Assembly (NCBI GenBank): GCA_026874595.1
Contig: CM049316.1
Coordinates: 24,329,839 to 24,393,838, forward strand
Length of the DNA stretch: 64,000 nucleotides
DNA from: Sipunculus nudus
Taxonomy: Eukaryota > Annelida > Sipuncula > Golfingiida > Sipunculidae
Reading direction: 5' to 3'
A model generated the notes under the pieces. The model had not been told where the DNA came from. It saw only the letters and a list, made by a program, of their open reading frames with translations, and searched no databases. Made by a program: the position numbers and the translations under genes. Every line of letters begins with the position of its first letter. Position 1 is the first letter of the stretch. Below, piece by piece: positions 42,601 through 55,300 of this stretch.

Positions 42601-45600
42601 AGGATGAAGGGAAATTTCTAACACAAAAACACATCAATGTAAAAAGTTACTCTCAGACAAAAAGACAAAAATACTTAAAAGTACTGGATCCTTCAAGCTG
42701 TTCATAACAATGAAGCACTACTACCTTGATAAATACCAATAATCTTTGATTATAATACACCTATTTTAACACCATCATAGGTACAAACACACAGATACAA
42801 TAAATAAAATGAGTCAATTAACTGAGGAAGAGTGATGAATTTAATTCTGAAAAATTGGCAAATTACAAAAACCATGAAAGGAATAAATTAATCATTTTCA
42901 CTCAGAATATGAGTAAAATAACTTTGTTTGGTAAAACAGTAGTAACATTATCATACTTTTGGTTAACAATTTATGGAAAATAAAAATAAAATAATTTTCG
43001 CAAAACAACATGTTAAATAACCTATGTAGTATATAATTTAACAGGTTAATTTAATTCCTTAATAAATTTTAAAATGTAGTAATCAATATAAAAATTCTAT
43101 AAGCAATCAAACAGGGCAGTGTGATTAAGTGAGGGATAGGAAAATCATTATGGGATGTCGAGGAGGGCACACCATAAACAAACAGGCCGAGATAAGCCTC
43201 TTTATGGGTCGATGCTTTCATCAGAAGGGGAGGGGGAAGAGTCTGTATCTGTTATTTAGCTTGACATTACCTTGATGACTTCAGCAATAGGTTTATAGGT
43301 TACTTGTATATAATGCATAAATGTCAATACAGAGAAATATCAATCACTCTGAGGGAACTATTACCAGAACAATTTTGATGACATACTGTCTCTTAAAAGA
43401 CAGAAGTGAGGTGATAAATTGAAAAATTAATGTATTATGTTTAGGGGGGTCATGATTCTACAAAAATAAAGTTATAGCATCTATTTTTTTTTTATAATTT
43501 CTATGATAAAAAATTAAAGAACTATTAATTTTAGCTTCATTGCAGCTTAGCAATAATAAATGCTGGTATTATAGTTATATAATATTTGAAACTCATTTGT
43601 ACTTATTAACATTAAAGACATTGCCACATTGGTATCAACAATCAGACCATCTCAGATGTACTGATGACTGTCTAATACATCAATAATCTGCCCTGTTTTT
43701 TAATCCCTATCTGTTTTTTGACAGTCATGGGCTGGCAGATCCTTAAATTAAAATTTGATCAGGACAAGTCACCAAATAAGCAGCACAGCAAAAAAATAAA
43801 ATTACCTTTTATGAGGCCACTGAATTTTCAGCTTATTTTCAATAATGTAGAAAGAATCAGTCATAAAATTTTCACTTAAACATTCACTTCTTGACACTTA
43901 TCTCTTGCAGTCTTTACAAATAAATATATGTACCAGTATGGCTTTCATTTGTAATCACTTATAATAGTATCTGAATATTGCAGACTCAAGCTTCAAGTAT
44001 CTTATATACACTGAAAATTGAACAATTTATTTTTTTTAAATGGATTTTAAAACTGTTGGTATCTGATACTTGCATATTTCTGAACACTCATTGATCTAAA
44101 CATATTGATAGTCCCCTGAACTGTCCAGATTATCCAGGCTTTACTTTATTTGTCTATAGCATGGTTACCCAGTGACTATAATGGGAGGATTATCCATCAA
44201 GACTATCCTAAGTTAAAGATTTTCTTTTATTTCATGACTGCATGCATCCCTTCATTTTTCAACAATACTTTTGCTCAGTGGATGAAATGGTGGCTTCTCT
44301 TTTTGTTGTCTTTGTAAATTGGATTCTGATGACCTTTCCAGCAACAAAAATCATTCTGGGGAGAAATGGGATTTTTTAGCCATGTGAAACCATCATTGAC
44401 TTTTTGTGTTTCCATGGCAGCCTTGCCCCTGTCAGAAGCTACAGAATGATGTATTGTCATGGCGATTCACAATGATTTCTTCAAAGAGACCTGTGCATGT
44501 TACATGATCATCTGATACCGCCTAGAATGTGGTAATAACAGCACCATGGTAACAGGAAGCTGCAAATTGGAATGACAGTTACCGGGAATACACATGGCCT
44601 TCAACAGGGGCTTAAATGGGTTTCAAATTTTACAGGCCACCCATTTCAATAGTTTACCAGGAATTTCTCTGTTTTGTTAACTAAGATAGAAGAGCATTTT
44701 CCTTTAAATAGTTCACTCATGATTTTGCATTACCCTTGAAATTAACAGGTTCTTTTAAATTAATGATTAAATCTTAACTCAGAAAATATCACACTGACCA
44801 TGCAAGAGAACCAGACTTTTCAGTAAAAAATGTTATTCCTTTAGGCCAAAAATATAAGGATTATACAGTATGAATTACCTTTACTGCTTGAATTTGCATG
44901 AGGAATTGCCAGACCTAGGAAGCATGCATACTCACTATACCAGTACTACCATAGCTCTTATTTTGTTAACTATTTGGGATAATTGATTTCTGAATTTGGG
45001 CCAATTAATTTAACACTTTGGGAGGGTTCTTGGCACATCAGTGGAAAACTTTATTTCTAGACCTGAAGTATATATAGATTCATTCTCACAGTCCTCACAG
45101 AACAATCTTGTTAAATAAATAGTATGAACTGAAATTCATATGACCAGAAGAAAATCTTGCCAGCCAAAACCAGCCAATAACATGAAATAAAACAGGTATA
45201 TCATTCCTGTGGGCTCTTATATTTTTCATGCACAGACTGGGAGTCATACTTACATTTAAATGGTCTTCTTTAATATGAACCAGACCTCGGACACAGTCTG
45301 TTGTGACAATAACCAGTTTTTTTTTATATCTATATAATGGATATAATGCCACAAATAAAGGTTGAAACCATGTTTATATATTTACAAACCCCAGTGGATC
45401 TGTAATAGGAACATTTGGAACCGAAACACAAATGACTTCATTAAATATGTATGATCCCAGCACACATGGGAGAGCAGAGGTGGGCTGTTTTTCAGTCATT
45501 TAGAACAGTAAATGCATTACAAGTGTGACCATTAAGGTGCCTGGCTGTTCAGGATGTTCCCAGAACACTCCCAGGCAATACCATTAACATCCTATCAGTG

Positions 45601-48600
45601 ATAATTGTAAATCCCTGGGTGACCTGTGTTAACACTGAACAGCTGCTATGTGATCTCTGAAATGACTGGTTGACACTTGTCAACTATATATCCCACTGGT
45701 GTGCTCCAAGTTGATCTGTGGGTTAGCTATTATATAATTGTTTACCACAACAAAACCTGTTATATATATCTATACTCACCTGAGTCTCCTCATTATATCT
45801 CTGCCAAGAAGGTATTAAAATATTTTCCATAGTTTGTTGGTTGGATTGTCTGTTGGTAACTTGTTTGTGATATGTGACGGGACTTGTTGACACTTGTCAA
45901 CTGTATATCCCATTGGTGTGCTCCAAGTCAAACTGTGGGCAAATTAACCACAACAAAACCTGTTATATATTTATACTTTCCCCATTTTATCTCTGCCAAG
46001 AAGGTATAATTTTCCCCATAGTTTGTTGGTTGGATTTTCTGTTTGCAACTTGTTTGACAGTAGCAAACTTGAAGCAAAATGTTTGACGATTATGAGCAGA
46101 TTTTGATAAAATGATGTGGAGGGTTAGAGTAACACCTTAGGAACAATACATTCAGTTTTTAATTTAATCTGGATTACTATAAATAATCATATATCTTTAA
46201 TTCAAAGGATTATATAACTTTGTGACAGAGCATTTTCTTTGACCACTGGTAAAGGCCGCCCCATTCATAGGTATTAGGGACAACATTTGTTCAGCAACTG
46301 GCCGGGTGAACTCTATTTCAGGAAGCATAATGCTGTTGACAACACATGAAAGCTTGGTCAGGGGTCTCCAGGAAGTTGTGCAACTACAAATACCTAGTAT
46401 ATTTATAAACCCAAACATTCAAGAATGTTTTGAACCATAACCTGAACTAAAATATGGTTATGTAGAATGATGTTGTCCTCCTGGTATACTTTTTACTTCC
46501 TGTTTGTTGGTGTTACTGTGGTACTTAAAATGTGATGTGTCTGTGTGGTGTAAATTTGAACAGATTTGGCAAGGAACTGCTTCAAATGATAAACAAGGCC
46601 TACAGGCCTAATGCGAACCTGTGCATTGGAAAATACACCAGGTATAATGCTTCAATGCTGGACCATTACTTTTCATGTATATGAACAATGCAAGTACTAA
46701 ACATTTTGAATAAGAAACAATTACACAAACATCACTGCTGAAATTCTGGCATGGGTGCACATAACACTAAAAAGATTGTAGCTGGCACCACCAGTCATGT
46801 ATACAACGAAGCTATCAGAGATATATACATTATCCAATTTCAGACTGATATATCAAACCCCTCCTGAGAAAAATGCAGGGACTTACTTTGCACAAAAGTC
46901 ATTGTAGGTGGAGACACCTGTCTTGTGAGCGAGAAAGCCATCAAAGACACATCAAAACATTAGGCCAATACATCAAACTTACCTTGAGTCTGATGCATGA
47001 GGCTGACCAGGCTTAGGTGAGAAAGGCTGTTGCCCCGAGTGAACTGTGACAAATTGCTTGCTCAGGCTACTGCACTGAGTGAACTCATGACCTGCACCTG
47101 GCTAGACTGAGTGAATTTTTGACCTGTACCTGGCTGCTATAAATAGAATGCAGCTACTGCACTGAGTAAACTCCTGACCCATACCTAGCTGCACTGAGTG
47201 AACTCTTGACCTGTTGCCTAATCTGATACAGTTGGCAGTCTGCCAAAGCTATAAATAGATCCAGACTGGCATCTAGCCTGTGGCCAGATCTGAAATAGTA
47301 GCCACACCATTGCATAAGCTCATGCAGGGGCCCTGCCCTGAGGGGCTTGACACCCATGAAGTGATCGCATGGTGCCCATGAGGTGTTCACATGTCACCCA
47401 TGAGGTGTTCACATGCCTTGTGCTTGGCTGCACTGATTGAACTCTTGACCTATATCTGGCTGCACTGAATGAACTCTTGATCTGTATGCAAATCTAAAAC
47501 AGTTGGCAGTTTCTCAACCTATTTAAAGATACGGATTCAATCTTGGCCTGTTGGTATATCTGTTTACACATACTGAAAGACTTTGGCTTTTTTTTTTCAA
47601 GCCGACATATTCATAAAATTTTCATCAGAATATCTAGAATAATAAAAGATGCAGTACTTTCATTGTTAAAGGTCCAATAGTTCTGCCAAATATCATTCTA
47701 GTAAACTTGAACAAAGGCCACCTAAGAATAATTTTTGTGCAATGTTACAGAAGATATAATTGAAACAATAATTTTGTAGAAGAACAGTTTTGCAGTCCTC
47801 AGTTTGAAATAGACATAATAATGGCCATAAGACCAACAAAAGCTTCTCTGATATGATTGAAAGAACCATGTCCTAGGATAAATCTTTTGAAAAATTGAAC
47901 GATTCAACTTGACAGTTACATCATAAACATTTTAAGCTGAAAGAGGCTAAAATTATGAGGTTTTTGCCCATAAAAAATGGTCAATGTAGGTGGCACCACA
48001 AAATCTGCAACTTTAAATATGAGTTATGTGACCAACATTTGCACAATTCTTGGTAATGCTAGCTTCTGTCATTTCTGAGATTATTATGTCAGTATGCTTA
48101 CTTGGCCAAATGACTGTTTAAATTCATGTAACTCCACTAAAATTCATCAAATGCAAACCATTTGAACAAACTTGAGAGGGCTTGCCCCTGGGATCATTTC
48201 TGCAAAATATTGAACAATTTGGCTAGCGCGTTTACAAGAAGAAGACTTTAAAAAGGTTTTTCAGTTTTTTCCCTATAAAATCTAAGTAAACGCAGATAGC
48301 AAAAAAATAAGCTGAATCCCACAACATTTGAAATGTGACAGATTATTGCATAAAATCTGGGGATGGTAGCTCCTGCCATTCCTGAGAAATTATGGGTTAA
48401 TGTACAGATGACCAATGACCCCTGTACAAAAAAAGGTCAATGCAGGTGGTGCCACCAATACCTGAATTTCATATATGACTCATGTGACCAAATCTGGCAT
48501 AAAATTTGGTGATGATAGCTCCGGTTGTTTCAAAGACTGTCATTTTAATATGCTTTTTTGACAGATGACTAAGTTCAACTTCCTGTAACTTGGCCAAAAT

Positions 48601-51600
48601 TCACTGAACTTGAACCATTCAAACAAACTTGAGAGAGATGGTATAAAAGATTATTTCTGTGAAATATTGCACAATTTGGCTTTACCATTTCAGAGAAGAA
48701 GATTTTTAAAGGTTTTTTACCTTTTTCTCTATAAAATCTAAGAAAATGCAGATTGAGTTTTTCAGATGGCTAATTTTTTGCATTAAATTTCATGATGCTA
48801 GCTCCAGTCGTTTTCAAAATAGTATGGGTTTACATACAGATGCCACCACACCATCGCATTAGCTCACAGGTTCGCTAAAAATTACTACAAATGCATATTG
48901 AATGCAAAATTATAATGCAGATACATTTCACTGATGGCAAAATCTTGAATTAAGTTGAGTATGGATACTTATTATTTATAATCAATGCAGCCGTCTTTAT
49001 ATACCCACAGAGAGCTGTATACCTGTGAATGTAAACATTGCCTGGCATGAGGAATATCTAAAATCATAAATCTACATTTTTTAAAAGCTTTTAAAAAATA
49101 TTCTTTTCAATATTAACCATAGATAACCTGAAATCTTAATGTTTAGAGGCATGATGTAATGGATGCTGATAAACAGTTGCCAGGCTAGATGTATTTTTTT
49201 CACACAGGTTACATATATGGTAAAATGAATCAATTCAATCTTTATAATTCAGCCAAAATTCATTCTTTGAAACCATAAAAGACAATTATTATAAAATTAT
49301 TCAGGGGATTATTCTTGTAAAATATTAAACAAATTTGCCTCAGTGGCGTCAGTCAAAAAACGTTTTCCAGGTTTATAACTCATATGGGAAAATACAGCAA
49401 AATGGCTAATTAAGCTTCTCATAACTCAGCCAAAAATCACTGAACCAAAACCATTTGAACAAACTTGAATTATCAACATCTAAGGATAATTAATGTGTGA
49501 GATTTAAGAATTTGGCCCAATGGTTTTTGAGAAGAAGATCTTTGTAGCCACTTAGCTAAAATGGGATGTTATGACATATGACTAAATTCAACTTCCCATA
49601 ACTCAGCCAAAAGTCACTGAAAAGAGACCCGATTTGAACAAACTTCAGAAAGCACTACCCTAGGATCATTTCTGTGCAATATTACACAATTTGGCCATAT
49701 GGTTTCAGAGAAGAAGTTTTTGTAGCCGTCAGTATTATACGGAAACTGATGACCCCCGTACAAAAAGGCCTATGCAGGTGGCGCCACCAATACCTCAATT
49801 TCAGATATGACTCATGTGACCAACATTGGCATAAAATTTGGTGATGATACCCCCAGCCGTTTCTGAGATTTTAATTTTACTATGCTTTTTTGGACAGATG
49901 ACTAAGTTCAACTTCCTGTAACTCAGCCACAAATCACCGAACTTAAACCATTCGAACAAACTTGAGAAACATTGTTCCAGGAATCATTTCTGTAAAATAT
50001 TGGACAATTTGGCTGAACAGTTTCGGAGAAGAAGATTTTTAAAGCTTTTTTAGCTTTTTCCCAATAAAATCTAAGAAAATGCAGTTAGCCAAAAAATCCC
50101 ATAGAGTTTTTTTAGATGGCTAATTTTTTGCATAAAATTTCATGATGCTAACTCTTGCAGTTTTCAAGATAGTATGGGTTAAGGTACAGACGACGGACGA
50201 GGGACGATGCCACACCATCGCATAAGCTCACAGGTTCGCTAAAAATTAATATTATAAACTGACAAGGCTGTAATGATATGTAATCCTATAGTAAAATATG
50301 TACTGGAATACTTCACTCATGATATGCCACACAATATATATAAATACAGTAAAACTTCAAAATTACAACCATCAACAGGATTTCAGTAAAGTGGTAACAT
50401 TTTCTAGGTGGTCATCTAAATGAATTCTAGTATAAAGAGCCAAAAAGAATAGGGACTGTTAACAAGTGGCCATTACTTTGAGGTAGTCACTAAACCGATG
50501 GGTTCCCAATCTACTAAACAAACTTTATAATAAACAGATGGGAATCAAATCAGACCAAATTATACGGACCATAATTTTACAAACCTGACTTAAATGATCC
50601 AAATATGACAAATATATGCAGACCATAACCTTACTAACTTGACTAAATGGATGCAAATCTGACTATATAGACCATAACCTTGCAGACTTGACTAAATATA
50701 TTCCAATTCGAATAAAATAAACAGACCATAATTTTTTCAACCTGACTAAAAATATCTCAATCTTGATAAAATATGCAGATCATAACATTACTAACTTGAC
50801 TAAATGTATCTCAATCTGACTAAAATAAAAAGACCATAACTTTACTAACCTGACTAAATGCCAGGCCTCAGTGACAGAACTGTCCTGGTAAAGAAGTTGT
50901 CTCTGACTGGCAGCTGCAGGGACAAGCTGGTAATCTGGTCAATACTCCAGCAAGCTGATCTAACGCTGGACTTGTGTGTCTACTTGGTTGCCATGGCACC
51001 AGACAAACGTATAACAAACCAAGCCTAAACTTCACACTAACGGGATGTCCAGTATATCAAAGAAGATGTTCATTAGATTGGTACACTTTATTGAGCTTTC
51101 ATGACACTATTTCCTCTGACAGCTACTGTGATGTAGCACTTAATTCTTAAAGGTGCCAATTCACCTACCTTTTGAAAAAGAATTTATGTGATTTCTGGCT
51201 TCCTCTGTGTAAATATATTAATTATCTAAGGGTAATTTGGTTGTGAAAAGTTCTTATTAGGCCTTCGTGAAGGATGTATGAACTTGTTTATCAACATGTT
51301 TGTAAACACAGTAATGTTGACAAACGGGGAAACAAGGGACCTATGGGTCACTGTGCTCAGCTGACGTTAACCTTGAAGGTAAAAATCTAAAATAATATCA
51401 AATGGAGATAAAGTGTAAGACGAAGAGGTAATAAAGGCCATGGTTGGTTTATATGATTGGTTTATATTGATGAGCAAGAAATTGTTGCAAAATATATTTT
51501 GTGACCTGACCATGCGTTTCCTAATGTTGAAACTAAAGCAGTTTGTGAACAAATGATCTGTACTATTACCATGATCATTAGTTGGTTTTTCGATTAACTG

Positions 51601-52325
51601 TTGACATTTCAGTAGTTTACACATTTTTTCAATTGAATCTATTTTTTTGTATAATATATATTATTAAATATATATGTATTTTTTTATGAAATGTATACAG
51701 TTGAAATATAGCTAATTAACAACATAAAACAGGGCAAAAAAAGCCTGATCTCAAATTCTGCTGAGGCAGGAAAATAATGAACAAATGTTTTTATTAAATC
51801 CTCATTTTTTTATCACATCAATTATTTTCTAATTTAAGTTTATCTTTCTATACATTTCCAATTTAACATTTATATCTGAATATAAAAGCTGATTCATAAT
51901 TCTCAATTGCATCATCATAAATCTCAATCTTGTCAGATAACACCACATCATGCATACAAATGTTTATTTATTTTTTACCACAAAAATATATCTTTTAAAT
52001 CTGCAAAACAATTAATATCTAAAAATAATACTTGATTTATATTTCACAATTTTTAATTGTGTTTTTATTTATCCAAAACGTGCTTCATATTTTATAATAA
52101 TTTAAGCATACTGATGGGTTCAATTATATTTGTTAAAATCATTTAAAAGAAAATTGATTTCTTTAAAAATGCTACATTACACAACATTGCATCTTCTGGA
52201 TTACACCATGAATTATTTTTTCAAGGAAAGTTTTTGCATATCGGAGTGGAAACAGCATTTCAATTAAGGAGATACAGTGAAAACAATAACAATTACTGCA
52301 TAACACTTGGTGGGTTGGGTTTGCG

Positions 52326-52367
<42 letters not shown>

Positions 52368-55300
52368 GTGATTGGGGTGGTGATATGAGAATAACTGTAC
52401 ACCTGTCACAGCAGGGGATCTCCCCCAGTGACTGTAACAAATCAGAAACCCTGGCATAGCTGACTTCCAGTGACCAGGAATGGGACCCTGCATCTGTAAT
52501 CAAAGCAAGTGCCTACAGAGAAAAAAATCATTAACTAGCTTAATTTTCAAGCTTTTATTTTCAAATTTCAGATTTAGACAAACTAAATATTTATGTTTAC
52601 ATGCTGTGAAAATTAAATCAATGGTGCTTACAGGAAAAAAATGTGCCATGGTCAAAGTTGGGCAAAATTTAAGGTACTGATTTTTTTTTTTATGCTAATA
52701 ACTTAAAAAATTTACAAAATTCAGATCTAATTTGGGGTAAAAAATTGAATCTTAATAAAACATAGTTATATACTTGAGAAAATAGACTCTAGTTTCAAAA
52801 TTTTTCATGTTAAGTGAGTTATCATTTTTCCTGATTTTTTACAAAGTCCATTATGTTTTGGCCCATAACATAAAGAATTTATATTTTACAGACTTAATTT
52901 CTGGCATGTACATAGGAACTATATAGAGGAGTATTTATGGTTAATATGAGGAAAAACAGATGAGTGGTTTTGATATTAGGCAGTCCTGAAGTGTGAAAAT
53001 AGGATTTTAATAAAAAATTGAGGTTTTTCCTTAATTTCTCAAAGGAACGAAGTCGCAAAGACCCAGTTTTCTGCATGGTAAGAGATCTTGGGGACATCTA
53101 ACATTATGCTGAATTTTGGATTCCTAGGTCTTACGGTTTCAAAATGTGCCACATCTACGGACGGACGGACAGACGACGGACAATGGACCACGACTATAGC
53201 TCAGATGACTTATAGTATATGGTAGGCTGCGAATATCCCAAGGTAGAAAGGTCACTTGTTGCAAAATGCCAATTGCAAAGCTCTAGCTTATCTGACTTGT
53301 TGTCAGATACCTTTGTGAAATTTGTTTTGATTATTTTATAAACACATTGATATAAACAATACAAGCAGCCTATGTCCGGTGATATCCACGTTTTCTGGCC
53401 TATTTATATAAAAGCTCCAACAGATTACCTTTAGTTTATTAAAGGTCAGATAGGTGATTGGGCCCCTTTAAGCTAGATTTAATGATGATGTCTGCCTGCT
53501 GACTCGCATGACTAGCATTTTCACATACTGATGTACTATATAAAACATTTATTTAACTTTAATCCTTTTATGTTCATTACAATCTTTTTATAGAATAATT
53601 TGCTGTAGAGTGACAATTCATCATTAATCTTGTATCCACAGATCTATCTTTTTCATCCCTAACTGGTACAGGAGAATATTCACCAAATAGAATATCTATC
53701 TGTTTTCATGTTATTGCAGAATTCCACGAAAGACCCCCTCCAAATATTAAGCACTCCTAGATGTTCACTCTGATTTTTATAGTACAGTGGAACCTCGAAA
53801 TGGGACCTCAATCAAGTGGTCACAATTTTTAGGCTAAATTTTGGTCAATAGGATATGTTCTACTGTCATCTTGACCACTGTAATGTACTAATGAACTTAC
53901 TGAACTTAGTCTTAATCTTTCAGAGCAACGAGAGGTGCATCCAGTTCACCAGCGGCTGTGGTTACGTGAGCCTTCTGGATGCTCTACAGGTACAAACCAC
54001 ACCTTTTAAATGCCTGTCTTTCAAATATATCAATTTACTTATTTTACGTATGCTGAATATGCAAAGTTATTAATATCACTATAAAAATAATATATATTTT
54101 ATAAGAATTATTTTATAAGTATTCCATTGTATACAATGCTGGTTAAATGATTTGTAAAAGTGTTTGACTTTGATAAGTGACAGATCTAAAGTCAGATATG
54201 GTCAACCAAAAAATGATAAAATGAGACAAATACATATCAGGGCTCAACATTAACTATTAAAAGTACTTGCCCAGTGGGGGAAGTAACATATGGCTTTTTA
54301 TTTGCTCTACATGAATTTTTACTTGTCATACAAAAACCAGTGATCACAAACACAAAAAGTGTATTTCACATGATTATTTTGCAATAATACATATGTACAA
54401 ATGTTTGTTTGTAAATAATATTTCTTTTCAGCATTTAAACAGATAAACATACAGGTAATTTAAGTAAAAGATATTTAAATATGATTCCAGTTCTCCAAAA
54501 AAGAAAATGGATAGCTAAAGATTCAGGTCTTTGTGCAAAAGGTTAAATTTTGACCCACTTGCCTAGTCAGGCAAATAGGAGCCCTCTTTCGGTTGCCCTA
54601 CAACCATTGTCTAATACATTTACTTGTCCTGGGCAAGTGGTTAACCATTTATATCAAGCCCTGCATGTTAATACCTGTTCAGTGAAATCACTTTGTGATA
54701 CTGAATATCTATGTGTTCATAATATCTTGCTTTATCAGTTTTACCATAACAATGTGTAGCTTATGAGCTCTTTTGATTCAAAGACTGTTTTATTAAATGT
54801 ACAGCTTCCAGATTCAAAATATTATATGCTTCCCCTGGTTTATTATTGGTTCAAATTACCTGTGCATAATCATTTAGTTGCTAAATCATTGTATATATGA
54901 ATTAAAAAGAATGAACATTATTTTTAAGGATTGAGTATTAATGAAGAGTTAATCTATAGGAGATTTCTGTAAATTCAGACAAATAATATGTCATATTATA
55001 TGTCATCTTTCTGATTATTTTAGAACACTGGTCATATGCATGTTAATGTTTCCTTAAATTTTTAGAAATATCTGCTGAATTATGTGAGAGAGCTGGAGCG
55101 AGTCCTGGTGAACCTGAGAGAGAAGTGTCAGCTGGATTCTACCAGCACAGACTCCGAGGACTGGACGTTGTTCCAGCACTCCCTTCGGATTGTGCAGACC
55201 AGCGGTGAGTACAAAATGTCAGCCTCCAAACAGTGTCTGTATTGACCCTGCCATCACTCACATTTTACAAAGAGAGGTTGAATACTACCCCAGCCATCCA

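Larger units (their letters stand above)
51147..53471 (+). mobile_element. TTAA MITE copy C, interrupted by a 1.9 kb insertion
   Basis: Left part from TTAAAGGTGCCAATTCACCT to about 51344, right part from about 53218 to GATTGGGCCCCTTTAA at 53471, both collinear with copy B except for about 13 bases lost at the break. The insertion is described separately. Confidence 0.8.

Noticed and set aside
52172-52503. Proline-rich open frames on the - strand
   Set aside because: They are produced by the 40-base G run and have no coding character outside it.
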